DNA of 64,000 bases. It comes from Dastarcus helophoroides (taxonomy: Eukaryota > Arthropoda > Insecta > Coleoptera > Bothrideridae). Positions 1-13,462 of the stretch are shown here, one piece after another. Both the position numbers and the translations under genes were made by a program. The stretch covers positions 26,498,459 to 26,562,458 of the forward strand of contig CM053332.1 of NCBI GenBank assembly GCA_028583605.1, read 5' to 3'. A model generated the notes under the pieces. It searched no databases. It was given only the letters and a program-made list of their open reading frames with translations, and was not told where the DNA came from. The number at the start of each line of letters is the position of its first letter. Positions within the stretch are counted from its first letter, which is position 1.

Positions 1-227
1 AAAAATATTTTTAGAGATTTCGACTTTTTTTTAGAAATTTCGACTTTAATCTTAATCAGAAATTCAATATTTCTGCTTTAAGCTAGAAATTTCGTCTTTA
101 CACTCATAATTTCTACTTTTTTCTCGACAATTCGGCTTTTTTCTACTTTTTTCCTAAAATTTTGAGATTAATGTCAAAATTTCGACTCTAATCTTGGTTT
201 TTCGACTTTGATATCGAATTTTTTCAC

Positions 228-361
228 TCGAAATTTCCCTATGGTTAAATTAGGCAGATGATAGTTACGTCTCACCATTCGACCTTCCCAACAATCTTGA
301 CAGCTGATTGTAGGGTGCGTTCAATAACTGCTACTTTTAATCAGCAAATTTTGATCTTTTT
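228..361 (+). repeat. left arm of a widely spaced inverted repeat
   Basis: This non-array sequence (CTATGGTTAAATTAGGCAGA through AATCAGCAAATTTTGATC) is matched in reverse complement at 5,468-5,597. The arms share an interior about CCCAACAATCTTG and GGTGCGTTCAATAA with some mismatches. Together they bracket about 5.2 kb of array and may be the ends of a fold-back element or the scars of an inverted duplication. No transposase lies between them. Confidence 0.75.
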
Positions 362-3300
362 TCGAGAAAAAAAGTCGACATTTTGAGTTGAAAGTCGAAA
401 TTTCAAGGAAAATATTTAAATGTCGATATTAAGGTCAAAATTACAAGAAAAAAGTTGACATTTGGGGAAAAAAAACGAAATTTCGAAAAGAGGTCGACAT
501 TTCAAGAAATAATCGAAATTTGAGAAAAAAGTCGAAATATCGAGAAAAAAAGTCGAAATTTCGAGAAGAAAAGTCAAAATTTCTAAAAATAACATTTATT
601 TTTCAAATCGATTTTCTTTCTACGCCTTTGTAACATTCCGAAATAGTTTAAATTTTCAGAAAAAAGTCGAAATTTCCAGAAAAAAGTCGAAATTTTGAGA
701 AAAAAGTCGAAATTTGAGAAAAAAGTCAAAATTTTGAGAAAAAAGTCGAAATTTTGAAATATTTCGAGAAAAAGTCGAAATTTCGAAAAAAAAAGTCGAA
801 ATTTTGAAAAAAAAGGTCGACATTTCTAGCAAAAATCGAAATTTGCGAGAAAAGACGAAATTTCGAGAAAAAAAGACGAAATTTTGAGTTTAAAGTCGAA
901 ATTTCGAGAAGAATGTCCAAACGTCGATATTAAGGTCAAAACTTCAAGAAAAACGTCGAAATTTGAGAAAAAAAACAAAATTTCGAGAAAAAGGTCGACA
1001 TTTCGAAAAAAAATCGAAATTTTGAGAAAAAAGTCGAAATTTGAGAAAAAAATCAAAATTTCGAGGGAAAAGTCAAAATTTCGAGAAATAAGTCGAAATT
1101 TCGAAAAAAAAAAGTCGAAATTTCGAAAAAAAAGGTCGAAATTTTCAGCAAAAAACGAAATTTGCGGGAAAACACGAAATTTCAAGAAAAAAAGACGAAA
1201 TTTTAAGTTTTAAGTCGAAAACTTCAAAAAAAACGTCTAAATTTGAGAAAAAGAAACAAAATTTCGAGAAAAAGGTCGACATTTCGAGAAAAAATCGAAA
1301 TTTGAGAAAAAAAGTTAAAATTTCGAGAAAAATTTCAAGTTTTTAAGAAAAAAATCGAACTTTTAGAAAAAAGTCGAAATTTTGAAAAAAACAAGTCAAA
1401 ATTTGAGAAAAAAGTCGAAATTTCGAGCTTAAAACCGATATTTGAGAATAAAAGTCGACATTTCTAAAAATAACTTTTTTGTTAATCGATGTCCTTTCTA
1501 CCGCTTTGTAGCATTTCGAAAAAGTTAAAATTTCCAGAAAAAAGGCAAAATTTTAGAAAAAAGTTGAAATGTTGAGAAAAAAAGTCTAAATTTTGGGTTT
1601 AAAGTCGAAATTTAGAGAAAAATGTCGAAATTTTGTGAAAAAACTCAAAATTTCGAAATATTTTGAGAAAAAAGTCGGGACTTAAGAAGAAAGTCGAGAT
1701 TTCTAGAAAGAAGTCGAAATTTCAAGTAAAAAATCGAAATTTGCGAGAATAATCGAAATTTTGAGTCCAAAGTCGAAATTTTGAGAAAAATATCGAAATG
1801 TTAATATTAAGGTCAAAATTTCGAAAAAAAAATTGAAATTAGAGAATTGAAAAACGAAATTTTGAGAGAAAGGTCGAAAGTTCGAGAAAAAAGTCAAAAT
1901 TTTGAGAAAAAAAGTCGAAATTTCGAACCTAAAATCGAAATTTGAGAAAAAAAGTCGAAATTTCTAATTACAACATTTTTTTAATCGATGTCCTTTCTAT
2001 GCCTTTGTAACATTTCGAAAAAGTTAAAATTTGAAGAAAAAATTCAAAATTTCCAGAAAAAAGTCGAATTTTAAGAAAAAAGTCGAAAATTAAGAAAAAT
2101 GTCGAGAGTTTGAAAAAAAGACTCGAAATTTTGAATTTAAAGTCGAAATTTCGAGAAAAAAGTCGAAATTTAAGAAAAACTTCGAAATTTTCAGAAAAAA
2201 ATTTGAAATTTCAAGAAAAAAGACGAACTTTTCAAATTAGGGTCGAAATTTCGAAAAAAAAAGTCGAAATTTGAGAGAAACGTCGAAATTTCGAGAAGAA
2301 GTCGAAATTTTGAAATATTTCGAGAAAAAAGTCGAAATTTGAGAAAAAAGTCGAGATTTTAAAAATAAGGCGAAACTTCGATAAAAAAAAGTCGAAATTT
2401 CGAAAAAAAAGTCGAAACTTTGACTTTAAAGTCGAAATTTCCAGAAAAATGTCGAAATTTTGATATTAAGGTCAAAATTTCGGAAAAAAAATTGAAATTG
2501 GAGAAAGAACCAAATTTTGCGAGAAAGGTCAAACTTTGAAGAAAAAAAACGAAATTTTGAAAAAAAAGTCAAAATTTCGAGGTTAAAATCGAAATTTGAG
2601 AAAAAAAGTCGGAATTTCTAAATATAACATTTTTTTAATCGATGTCCTTTCTATGCCTTTATAACATTTCAAAAAAGTTGAAATTTCAAGAAAAAAGTCT
2701 AAATTTCCAGAAAAAAGTCGAATTTTGAGAAAAAAGTCGAGAGTTTGAGAAAAAGAGTCGAAATTTTGAATTTAAAGTCGAAATTTCGAAAAAATATCGC
2801 AATTTCGATATTAAAGTCAAAATTTCTAGAAAAAAGTCAAAATTTCGAAAAAAAAGTCGAAATTTCGAGCCTTAAACCGAAATTTAAGAATAAAAGTCGA
2901 AATTTCTAAAAAAAATGTTTTTTTATTACTCGATGTTTTTTCTACGCCTTTGTAACATTTCGAAAAGGTTGAAATTTCCAGAAAAAAGTCTAAATTTAAG
3001 AAAAAAGTTGAAATGTTGAGTCGAAATTTCGAGAAAAAGTCCGAATTTCGAAAAAAAAGTTGCAAATTTGGGAAGAAAATCGAAATTTGAGAAAAAGTAA
3101 GTTGAAGTTTTGAGAAAGACGAATTTTGAGAAAAAAAGTCGAAATTTCGAAAAAAAAGTTTGAGTTTGAGTGTAAAGTCGAAATTTTAAGATATATTTTG
3201 AAATTTTGATATTAACGTCAGAATTTCTAAAGAAAAGTTGAAAATTGAATTGAAATTTGGAGAAAAAATTCGAAATTTCGAGAAAAAAAAGTCGACATTT

Positions 3301-5467
3301 TGAGTTTCAAGTCCAAATTTCGAGAAATATTCTGAAATGTCGATATTAAAGTCAAATCTTTGAGAAAAAAGTCAAAAATTAGGCAAAAAAAAATTCGACA
3401 AAAAAGTCGAAAATTGAGAAAAACGTCGAAATTTCGATAAAAAAATAGAAATTTCAAAATATTTCGAGAAAATAGTTGAAATTTCAGAAAAGAGTCAAAA
3501 TTTAGAGAAAAAAAAGTCGAATTTGAAGAAAAAGAGTCGAAATTTCGAAAAACAAGTCGAAATTTTTAGTTTAAAGTCCAAATTTCGAGAAAAATGTCAA
3601 AATTTCGATATTAAGGTCAAAATTTGGAGAAAAAAGTCAATATATGTAAAAAAAGTCGAAAATTGAAAAAAAGAATGCAATTTCGAGAAAAAAGTCGAAA
3701 TTTGAGAAAAACGTCGAAATTTTCAGAAAAAAGTCGAGATTTCTAGAAAAAAGTCGAAATTTCGAGTAAAAAATTGAAATTTTCGAGAAAAGTCGAAATT
3801 TTGAGTCTAAAGTCGAAATTTTGAGAAAAATATCGAAATATAAAGGTCAAAATTTCGAGAAAAAAGTTGAAATTTGAAAATTAAAAAACGAAATCTCCAG
3901 AAAAAGGTTGAAAATTCGAGTAAAAATCGAAATTTCAGAAAAAAGTCAAAATTTCGAGAAAAAGTCAAAATTTTAAGAAAAAGAAAGTCGAAATTTCAGA
4001 AAAAAGTAAAAATTTCGAGAAAAAAGTCGAAATTTCGAGCTTAAAATCGAAATTTGAGAATAAAAGTCGAAATTTTTAAAAATAACGTTTTTGTTAATCG
4101 ATGTCCTTTCTACACGGTGGAAATTTCGATATTAAGGCCAAAATTTCGAGAAAAAAGTAGAAATTGCAGGAAAACGTCGAAATTTCGTGAAAAAATTTGA
4201 AATTTGAGAAAAAAGGTGACATTTCGAGAAAAAGGTCGTAAATGTCGAGAAAAAAAAGTCGAAATTTTGAGAAAAAAGTCGAAATTTCGAGAAAAAATCG
4301 AAATTTGTGAGAAAAGACGACTTTTTTCTCTAAATTTTGTCTTTTCTCGCAAGTTTCGATTTTTTCTTGAAATTTCGACTTTGAACCCAAAATTTAGACT
4401 TTTTTTCTCAACGTTTTTACTTTTCTCTTAAATTTCGACTTTTTTCTCGAAATTTTGACTTCAATATCGAAATTTCGACTTTAAATTCAAAATTTCAACT
4501 TTTTTTCTCAAACTCTCGACTTTTTTCTTAGTTTTCGACTTTTTTCTTCAAATTTTAACTTTTTCGAAATGTTACAAAGGCATAGAAAGGACATCGATTA
4601 AAAAAATGTTATATTTAGAAATTTCGACTTTTTTTCTTAAATTTCGATTTTAAGCTCGAACTTTTGATTTTTTTTTTAAAATTTCGTTTTTTTTTCTTCA
4701 AATTTCGACTTTTTTCGCGAAATTTCGTTTTTTTCTCCAATTTCTACTTTTTTTTCGAAATTTTGACCTTTATATCGAAATTTCGACATTCTTCTGGAAA
4801 TTTCGACTTTAAAGTCAAAGTTTGGACTTTTTTTTTCGAAATTTCGACTTTTTTTTCTCCAAGTTTCCACTTTTTTTAAAATCTTGACTTTTTTCTCAAA
4901 TTTCGACTTTTTTCTCGAAATATTTCAAATTTTCGACTTTTTCTCGAAATTTCGATGTTTCTCTCAAATTTCGACTTATTTTTCGAAATATTTCAAAATT
5001 TCGACTTTTTTCTTGAAATTTCGACCTTAATCCAAAAAATTCGTCTTTTTTTCTTGAAATTTCGTTTTTTTGCCGACCTCTCGACCTTTTTGTCAAATTT
5101 TGACTTCATTCTCGAAATATTTCAAAATTTCCACTTTTTCTCGAAATTTCGACGTTTTGTTCAAATTTCGTCTTTTTCCTCGAAATTTCGTTTTCTTTTT
5201 CTCAATTTTCAGATACCGATTTTTTTCTCGAAATTTTAACATTTTTCTCGAAATTTCGACTTTAAACTTAAAATTTCGACTTTTTTCCTGGAATTGCGGT
5301 CGAAGTTTTTCTCAAATTTCGACTCTTTTTTTTGAAATTTCGACTTTTTTCTCAAATTCCGACTTTTTTCTCGAAATTTTTATCTTAATCGCGAAATTTC
5401 GATTTAAAACTCGAAATTTCGACTTTTTTTTCGAAATTTCAATTTTAATGTCGAAATTTCTAAAAAA

Positions 5468-5597
5468 ACAGATCAAAATTTGCTGATTAAAAATAGCAAT
5501 TATTGAACGCATCCTACTACCAACTGCCAAGATTGTTGGGAAAGAGGAATGGTGGGACGTAACTGCCATCTGCCTAATTTAACCATAGAGAAATTTC
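5468..5597 (-). repeat. right arm of the widely spaced inverted repeat
   Basis: This is the reverse complement of 228-361 with scattered substitutions (CAAGATTGTTGGGAAAG against CTTCCCAACAATCTTG on the left). The array on both outer sides is the same kind of GTCGAAATTT repeat, so no target-site duplication can be defined. Confidence 0.75.
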
Positions 5598-5813
5598 GAG
5601 AAAAAACTCGATATCAAAGTCGAAAAACCAAGATTAAAAATTTGAGAAAAAAGTTGACATTTCGAGAAAAAAGTCTAAATTTCGAGAAAAAAAGTCGAAA
5701 TGTCGAGAAAAAAGTGGAAATTTCGAGAAAAAATCGAAATTTGCGAGAAAAGACGAAATTTCGAAAAAAAAAAGTCGAAATTTTGAGTTTAAAGTCGAAA
5801 TTTCGTTAGAAAT

Positions 5814-6078
5814 ATCTAAATCTCGATATTGAGGTCGAAATTTTAAGAAAAAGGTCGAAATTGGAGAAAAAGAAACGAAATTTCGAGAAAAAGGTCCACA
5901 TTTCGAGAAAAATCGAATTTTTGAATCGTACATTAGATCCATTTTAAATATAAGATCGATCTAATGAACGATTCAAAAATTCGATTTTTCTCGAAATGTG
6001 GACCTTTTTCTCGAAATGTCGTTTCTTTTTCTCCAATTTCGACCTTTTTCTTTAAATTTCGACCTCAATATCGAGCTT
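5814..6078. repeat. long palindrome (hairpin, about 120-bp arms)
   Basis: The left arm from about 5,814 to 5,938 and the right arm from about 5,955 to 6,078 are reverse complements, for example GGTCCACATTTCGAGAAAAA and its complement. The spacer is short and AT-rich and includes ATTTTAAATATAAGATC. It also marks the end of the left array and the last orientation switch. Confidence 0.8.
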
Positions 6079-6099
6079 GAAACTTAAAAAAAATCTATT

Positions 6100-7740
6100 T
6101 TTCGATTAATCGATCTCAGATCGACATCCCTACTTCCTAATTTGCATATGCTTAAGTCATTCGTTAAAGCCATTCCTATTGAGTGGCATTTTCTTCGCCA
6201 GTTGCTTCTTCCACACGTCTAGATTTTCAGTTACTTTTCTTCGTTAAGGATTTGCCATCGTTTATAGATTGCTTCAAACAACGATTGCTAACCTCGTAAA
6301 AAAGATACAGAGAATAATGTTGAAGCTTTAAATAATAAGTAAACTTCGATTTGCTGTTAGCTGAAGTCGACATTTCTAGAAAGTTGAAGAGGTCGAGATG
6401 AAAGTCGAAATTTTGAAGTAAACTTTCGAAGAATTTTAAAAAATAAAAGTCGAAATTTGGAAAGGAACGTTTTTAGAGATTAAATTCAAAATTGCAACAT
6501 TAAATTCATAATTGTAGCTCCCCTGAAATCTCGAGATAGAGGACGGAACTGCTAGAGTAAGTTACAACCAGGATGCGCGATGTAACCAATGTTACAAAGG
6601 TCACTAGTGGTGAGCAACTTTTATTCTTGTATTATGGGTTGCATCTTAGCAACAGGCATTAAATACAAGCGTCCTCAGCATCACACACCTTTAACTGTGT
6701 CAAATAATGTCAATTTAATGTTCTGTAATACACCTTCGACTCTTTCATTAGAGAACATTCAAGAAACTGCAAACGTGAGGCAAAAATTTTGAAAAAAAAA
6801 TCCTTTCGAAAGTGTACTCAAAATTTCGACTGCAATATCACGCGAAAAAAAATATATATTGAATTACTGGAGTCAAACGTCTGACTTTTCTTTACCAAAA
6901 TCTAGAATGTGAAATCAAATCGAATTTAAAGTTAAAATTTTGGAAAAACAGTCGAAATTTCAAGTTTAAACTACAAAAACCATATCGCAGAAAGTTCACT
7001 TTTGGTTTTACCAACGCTTTTGTCCGAAACTGTTTTGTGTTCGAAAAAAGTTGAATGTTTACGTTATTCGAGAACAGTTTAATGATTTACGTTATTTGAG
7101 AAAACTTGATAATTTTTTGATGCTCAAACGTAAAAGTTACATTTTTTTAGGAGCATTATTTTGAGTTTTACGCAGCCTACGCGTTTTTTTTTGTACAATC
7201 AAGTAATTTAGTCAATCATCTGAGATAAATAGATTTTTGGGTTAATCTTTTTATTTGGGGAAATTACTACAATCTGTTTTAAAAAATTCCCAGTCGGAAG
7301 TTATCTTCTGTTGATTATACATTTTTTTAGATAGAATTAGTACTTACAATTACAACAAACGTTGGTATTATAATTCTAAACGGGTTTCCCCAGACATAAC
7401 TTACAATTTTATGTATACAATATACCGGTAGGAACATTAATAATAATTAATGAGTCTTTGCAGCTCAAGGTAACACTTGACCTCTTCTTCCAACAATGTA
7501 TCGCATATTCAGCTTGCAAAACTACAAAATACAGTCATTTATTTTAATCACTGTAGTGAGTAATTTACTAAAATGTGGTCGATGTGGTGAGATACTGTGG
7601 TAAGGTAAGTAATTAGTTCTAATATACATAAACAACATGTTTTATTAATTTTTTGCATGCCACTCACTTTCAACAAAGAATTAACCTTACATTTAATAAC
7701 ACACGCCCTAACGAGTATCAAATATCAAATATAAAATTAA
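6100..7740. other. low-copy intergenic stretch, no gene recognised
   Basis: This AT-rich sequence has only sparse array words. One 67-codon open frame (6,589-6,792, +) sits in a less repetitive patch and has a more protein-like composition than the array frames. It has no recognisable domain, no visible splice partners and no clear initiation context, so I do not call it a gene. Confidence 0.5.
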
Positions 7741-10700
7741 CAAAATTATTCATGGCGATGAAACTTTCGAAATTCAAATCAAGAAAGTTTAAGAAGTTCG
7801 AAATTTCTTAGAAAAAAAAACCGTTATTTCAAGATAAAATAGAAATTGGGTTAAACTGTCAAAATTCATATCATAAAAGTCTGAGAAATTCGAAATTTCT
7901 TAGTAAAAAGAAAGAAATTCCACCATAAAATCGAAATTGGGGATGAACCTTTCGAAATTCAAATCACAGAAGTTTGAAATTTCTTAGAAAAAGAAAGATA
8001 TTTCGGGATAAAATCGAAATTGGAAATGGAACTTTCGAAATTCGAATCACAGAAATTTGAGAAGTTCAAAATTTCTTAAAAAAAGACGACATATCAAGAT
8101 AAAATTGAAATTGGGGATGAAACTTTCAAAATTCAAATCATGGAAGTTTGAGAAGTTCGAAATTTCTTAGAAAAAAAACGACACCGCAAAATAAAATCGA
8201 AATTTTGTAGAAAATAAAGACGAAACGCCCTGAAAATGTACAAGTTTACAGTTTAGGACCCCATTTATCGAAAAAATTGGCAATTGATGATAAAACTTTC
8301 AAGTTCAAACCTCAAATTTAAAAAAAAAATCTTGAAATTTTCGAAAGATTTTGGTAATGTTTGTATTAAAATTTTGACGCAAAATTCACGTAAACAATTC
8401 AAATTTAAGAAAAATGAAGCTGTCGAAAGCGGAAACTGCGAATTATGAGAAAAGAATTGAAATTTGCGAAGCGTTTTCGAAAAAAATTGAAACTGGGAAT
8501 GGAACTTTCGAAATTCAAATCACAGACATTTGAAAAGTTTAAAATTTCCTAAAAAAAGACGACATTTCAAGATAAAATTGAAATTGGGAATGAAACTTTC
8601 AAAATTCAAATTATGGAAGTTTGAGAAGTTCGAAATTTCTTAGAAAAAAAACGATACCGCAAAATAAAATCGAAATTTTGTAGGAAATAAAGACGAAACG
8701 CCCTGAAAATGTACAAGGTTATAGTTAAGGACCCCATTTATCGAAAAAATTGGCAATTGATGAAAAAACTTTCAAGTTCAAACCTCAAATTTAAAAAAAA
8801 ATCTTGAACTTTTCGAAAGATTTTGGCAATGTTTGTATTAAAATTTTGACGCAAAATTTACGTAAACAATTCAAATTTAAGAAAAATGAAGCTGTCGAAA
8901 GCGAAAACTGCGAATTATGAAAAAAAAATTGAAATTTGTGAAGCGTTTTCGAAAAAAATTGAAACTGGGAATGGAACTTTCGAAATTCAAATCACAGACA
9001 TTTGAAAAGTTTAAAATTTCCTAAAAAAAAGACGACATTTCAAGATAAAATTGAAATTGGGGATGAAGCTTTCAAAATTCAAATTATGGAAGTTTGAGAA
9101 GTTCGAAATTTCTTAGAAAAAAACGATACCGCAAAATAAAATCGAAATTTTGTAGGAAATAAAGACGAAACGCCCTGAAAATGTACAAGGTTATAGTTAA
9201 GGACCCCATTTATCGAAAAAATTGGCAATTGATGAAAAAACTTTCAAGTTCAAACCTCAAATTTAAAAAAAAATCTTGAACTTTTCGAAAGATTTTGGCA
9301 ATGTTTGTATTAAAATTTTGACGCAAAATTTACGTAAACAATTCAAATTTAAGAAAAATGAAGCTGTCGAAAGCGAAAACTGCGAATTATGAGAAAAAAA
9401 ATTGAAATTTGTGAAGCGTTTTCGAAAAAAAATTGAAACTGGGCATGGAACTATCGAAATTCAAATCACGGACATTTGAAAAGTTTAAAATTTCCTAAAA
9501 AAAGACGACATTTCAAGATAAAATTGAAATTGGGGATGAAACTTTCAAAATTCAAATCATGGAAGTATGAGAAGTTTGAAATTTCTTAGAAAAAAAAACG
9601 ACACCGTAAAATAAAATCGAAATTTTGTAGAAAATAAAGACGAAACGCCCTGAAAATGTACAAGTTTATAGTTAAGGACCCCATTTATCGAAAAAATTAG
9701 CAATTGATGATAAAACTTTCAAGTTCAAACCTCAAATTTAAAAAAAAATCTTGAACTTTTCGAAAGATTTTGGAAATGTTTGTATTAAAATTTTGACGCA
9801 AAAGTTTACGTAAACAATTCAAATTTAAGAAAAATGAAGCTGTCGAAAGCGGAAACTGCGAATTATGAGAAAAAAAATTGAAATTTGCGAAGCGTTTTCG
9901 AAAAAAATTGAAACTGGGAATGGAACTTTCGAAATTCAAATCACAGACATTTGAAAAGTTTAAAATTTCCTAAAAAAAGACGACATTTCAAGATAAAATT
10001 GAAATTGGGGATGAAGCTTTCAAAATTCAAATTATGGAAGTTTGAGAAGTTCGAAATTTCTTAGAAAAAAAACGATACCGCAAAATAAAATCGAAATTTT
10101 GTAGGAAATAAAGACGAAACGCCCTGAAAATGTACAAGGTTATAGTTAAGGACCCCATTTATCGAAAAAATTGGCAATTGATGAAAAAACTTTCAAGTTC
10201 AAACCTCAAATTTAAAAAAAAATCTTGAACTTTTCGAAAGATTTTGGCAATGTTTGTATTAAAATTTTGACGCAAAATTTACGTAAACAATTCAAATTTA
10301 AGAAAAATGAAGCTGTCGAAAGCGAAAACTGCGAATTATGAAAAAAAAATTGAAATTTGTGAAGCGTTTTCGAAAAAAATTGAAACTGGGCATGGAACTA
10401 TCGAAATTCAAATCACGGACATTTGAAAAGTTTAAAATTTTCTAAAAAAAGACGACATTTCAAGATAAAATTGAAATTGGGGATGAAACTTTCAAAATTC
10501 AAATCATGGAAGTATGAGAAGTTTGAAATTTCTTAGAAAAAAAACGACACCGTAAAATAAAATCGAAATTTTGTAGAAAATAAAGACGAAACGCCCTGAA
10601 AATGTACAAGTTTATAGTTAAGGACCCCATTTATCGAAAAAATTAGCAATTGATGATAAAACTTTCAAGTTCAAACCTCAAATTTAAAAAAAATCTTGAA

Positions 10701-12240
10701 CTTTTCGAAAGATTTTGGAAATGTTTGTATTAAAATTTTGACGCAAAGTTTACGTAAACAATTCAAATTTAAGAAAAATGAAGCTGTCGAAAGCGGAAAC
10801 TGCGAATTATGAGAAAAAAATTGAAATTTGCGAAGCGTTTTCGAAAAAAATTGAAACTGGGAATGGAACTTTCGAAATTCAAATCACAGACATTTGAAAA
10901 GTTTAAAATTTCCTAAAAAAAGACGACATTTCAAGATAAAATTGAAATTGGGGATGAAGCTTTCAAAATTCAAATTATGGAAGTTTGAGAAGTTCGAAAT
11001 TTCTTAGAAAAAAACGATACCGCAAAATAAAATCGAAATTTTGTAGGAAATAAAGACGAAACGCCCTGAAAATGTACAAGGTTATAGTTAAGGACCCCAT
11101 TTATCGAAAAAATTGGCAATTGATGAAAAAACTTTCAAGTTCAAACCTCAAATTTAAAAAAAAATCTTGAACTTTTCGAAAGATTTTGGCAATGTTTGTA
11201 TTAAAATTTTGACGCAAAATTTACGTAAACAATTCAAATTTAAGAAAAATGAAGCTGTCGAAAGCGAAAACTGCGAATTATGAAAAAAAAATTGAAATTT
11301 GTGAAGCGTTTTCGAAAAAAATTGAAACTGGGCATGGAACTATCGAAATTCAAATCACGGACATTTGAAAAGTTTAAAATTTTCTAAAAAAAGACGACAT
11401 TTCAAGATAAAATTGAAATTGGGGATGAAACTTTCAAAATTCAAATCATGGAAGTATGAGAAGTTTGAAATTTCTTAGAAAAAAAACGACACCGTAAAAT
11501 AAAATCGAAATTTTGTAGAAAATAAAGACGAAACGCCCTGAAAATGTACAAGTTTATAGTTAAGGACCCCATTTATCGAAAAAATTAGCAATTGATGATA
11601 AAACTTTCAAGTTCAAACCTCAAATTTAAAAAAAATCTTGAACTTTTCGAAAGATTTTGGAAATGTTTGTATTAAAATTTTGACGCAAAGTTTACGTAAA
11701 CAATTCAAATTTAAGAAAAATAAAGCTGTCGAAAGCGGAAACTGCGAATTATGAGAAAAAAATTGAAATTTGCGAAGCGTTGTCGAAAAAAATTGAAACT
11801 GGGCATGGAACTTTCGAAATTCAAATCACAGACATTTGAAAAGTTTAAAATTTCCTAAAAAAAGACGACATTTCAAGATAAAATTGAAATTGGGGATGAA
11901 ACTTTCAAAATTCAAATTATGGAAGTTTGAGAAGTTTGAAATTTCTTAGAAAAAAAACGACACCGTAAAATAAAATCGAAATTTTGTAGAAAATAAAGAC
12001 GAAACGCCCTGAAAATGTACAAGTTTATAGTTTGGGACCCCATTTATCGAAAAAATTGGCAATTGATGAAAAAACTTTTAAGTTCAAACCTCAAATTTAA
12101 AAAAAAAATCTTGAAATTTTTGAAAAATTTTGGAAATGTTTGTATTAAAATTTTAACGCAAAATTTACATGAACAATTCAAATTTTAGAAAAAATCATAG
12201 TTTGAAAGCGTTAACTGTGAATTATGATAAAAAAAATTGA
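7740..12240 (+). repeat. ~472-bp tandem satellite array
   Basis: A fixed landmark, GAAACGCCCTGAAAATGTAC, occurs near 8,223, 8,697, 9,169, 9,643, 10,118, 10,590, 11,059, 11,531 and 12,002. That is nine copies about 470-475 bp apart, with a degenerate lead-in from about 7,740. Two variants are visible after the landmark, AAGGTTATAG and AAGTTTATAG. From about 9.6 kb they alternate, giving a dimeric higher-order repeat of about 941 bp. No open frame of note is conserved. Confidence 0.93.
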
Positions 12241-13300
12241 ACTTTGGGGAGAGTTTTTAAAAAAAAAATTGAAATATAAAGAATTAGGTGCTATTTTTTT
12301 GGGAACAGTAGCAATTTTAAATTTGTAATTGAACATTAAGAGGTAAAAAGTCACAATTAAAAGTGTATACAGCTGATTTTTTAAAAACAAATTTGGAAAT
12401 TTTCTCCAAGAACCCACCATTTGCGTTAAAATATTTTTTTAGACTGTTCACGTTCATAATCAAAATTGAACATACAACAAAGTATTAATGAAAATATTAA
12501 GCTGCGAGTAACGTAAAGACAGTTAAAAGTTAGAAAAAAGCTCAAATTTCATTTTAAAAAAATTACAATTTAACAGCAAATTAAACAAATCGAAAAAAAA
12601 AACATATTTTGATAAATTTTGACATCAAAGTCTAAACGTCACTTTAATTTTCATTACTAAATGTCAAGATAAAAGACGAAATTACAATATAAGGATTAAA
12701 TCAAAAATTGGATTTTATATGTGAAATTTTTTATTAAATTTCTGGATTTAAACTCGACATGAAAAAGAGGTCAAATCCAAAGTCGAAATTTTAGAAAGTA
12801 ATAGTAAAAATTTCTAGTTTAAATATAAAATTTAAAGGAAGTACAAGTGAATATCGAAAGTGATTAAAAAGACAGTCCAAGTCCTCTATGTACCTTCTTT
12901 GCAAAGTTCTGCTAATTTCATTTTTATTGACTTTTATCGCCTAAAAAAATCTGCTAAATAAAGTAGCTTAAAATTAAAATTTTCAAGTAGAAATTTCGAA
13001 ATTTAACTCGAAATTTCCAAATAAAAATTTCGCAACTAAAGTCGAAATTTCCAAGCAGAAATTTTGAAATTAAAGTCGAAGCTTCTAAATAGAAATTTCG
13101 AAAATACCAAATTTTTTCACAATAAACCTCCCCTCCCGATTAAACCTAGTCCTCATTTATAAAAATGGGGTCAAAAAAAAAAACGAATTTCTTTAATTAT
13201 CCCGGACGCTATCGCGCCAGTTCCTGAGTAAATTTAACTCGCAGGCAATTAACCACATCCGGTTATCTCGAAAATAAGAAAAATCTCTCAAGCTTTATTT
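12241..13300. other. AT-rich intergenic DNA upstream of gene A
   Basis: It contains decayed GTCGAAATTT words and no convincing exon. Repeat density drops after about 13,100, just before the promoter region of gene A. Confidence 0.5.
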
Positions 13301-13320
13301 CTATTTATCGATATATCAGC

Positions 13321-13327
13321 TATAAAA
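13321..13327 (+). promoter_or_regulatory. candidate TATA box of gene A
   Basis: TATAAAA lies 142 bp before the gene A start codon in less repetitive sequence. A second weaker TATA-like word (TTTATAAAC) sits near 13,348. The transcription start is not defined by sequence alone. Confidence 0.45.
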
Positions 13328-13462
13328 TGCGGTCATTTTGCGGTCATTTTATAAACATTCTCGTGAGCCTAGTTAGCATCTTGTTTGTTTATTTAATCAC
13401 ACTTATCTTTAAATAACCATTGCATTTCAACCGCACATTATATTAACGTTATAGGAGATAAT

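Larger units (their letters stand above)
1..6100. repeat. AT-rich minisatellite-like array, left flank
   Basis: The block is composed of degenerate units of about 17-22 bp around GTCGAAATTTCGAGAAAA. Orientation switches several times: CGACTTTTTT-type at 1-240, GTCGAAATTT-type to about 4,320, the reverse to about 5,470, then + again, then reversed after 5,940. A longer marker (ATCGATGTCCTTTCTA followed by CTTTGTAACATTTCGAAAAAG) recurs near 600, 1,480, 1,980, 2,640, 2,930 and 4,100, and inverted near 4,580. There is therefore a loose higher-order unit of a few hundred bases. Long open frames here are F/S/R/K-rich low complexity and are not genes. Confidence 0.9.

Noticed and set aside
726..5942. 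Long Phe/Ser/Arg- or Lys-rich open frames on both strands
   Set aside because: They follow the repeat words of the AT-rich array, have low-complexity composition, and appear in several frames at once. There are no start, splice or domain signals.
6589..6792. 67-codon plus-strand frame in low-copy sequence
   Set aside because: It is the best non-repeat open frame in its area but has no recognisable domain, no splice partners and no clear promoter.
7960..12200. CRISPR-like regular repeats
   Set aside because: The repeated unit is continuous with no unique spacers, and the genome is clearly eukaryotic. These are tandem satellites.
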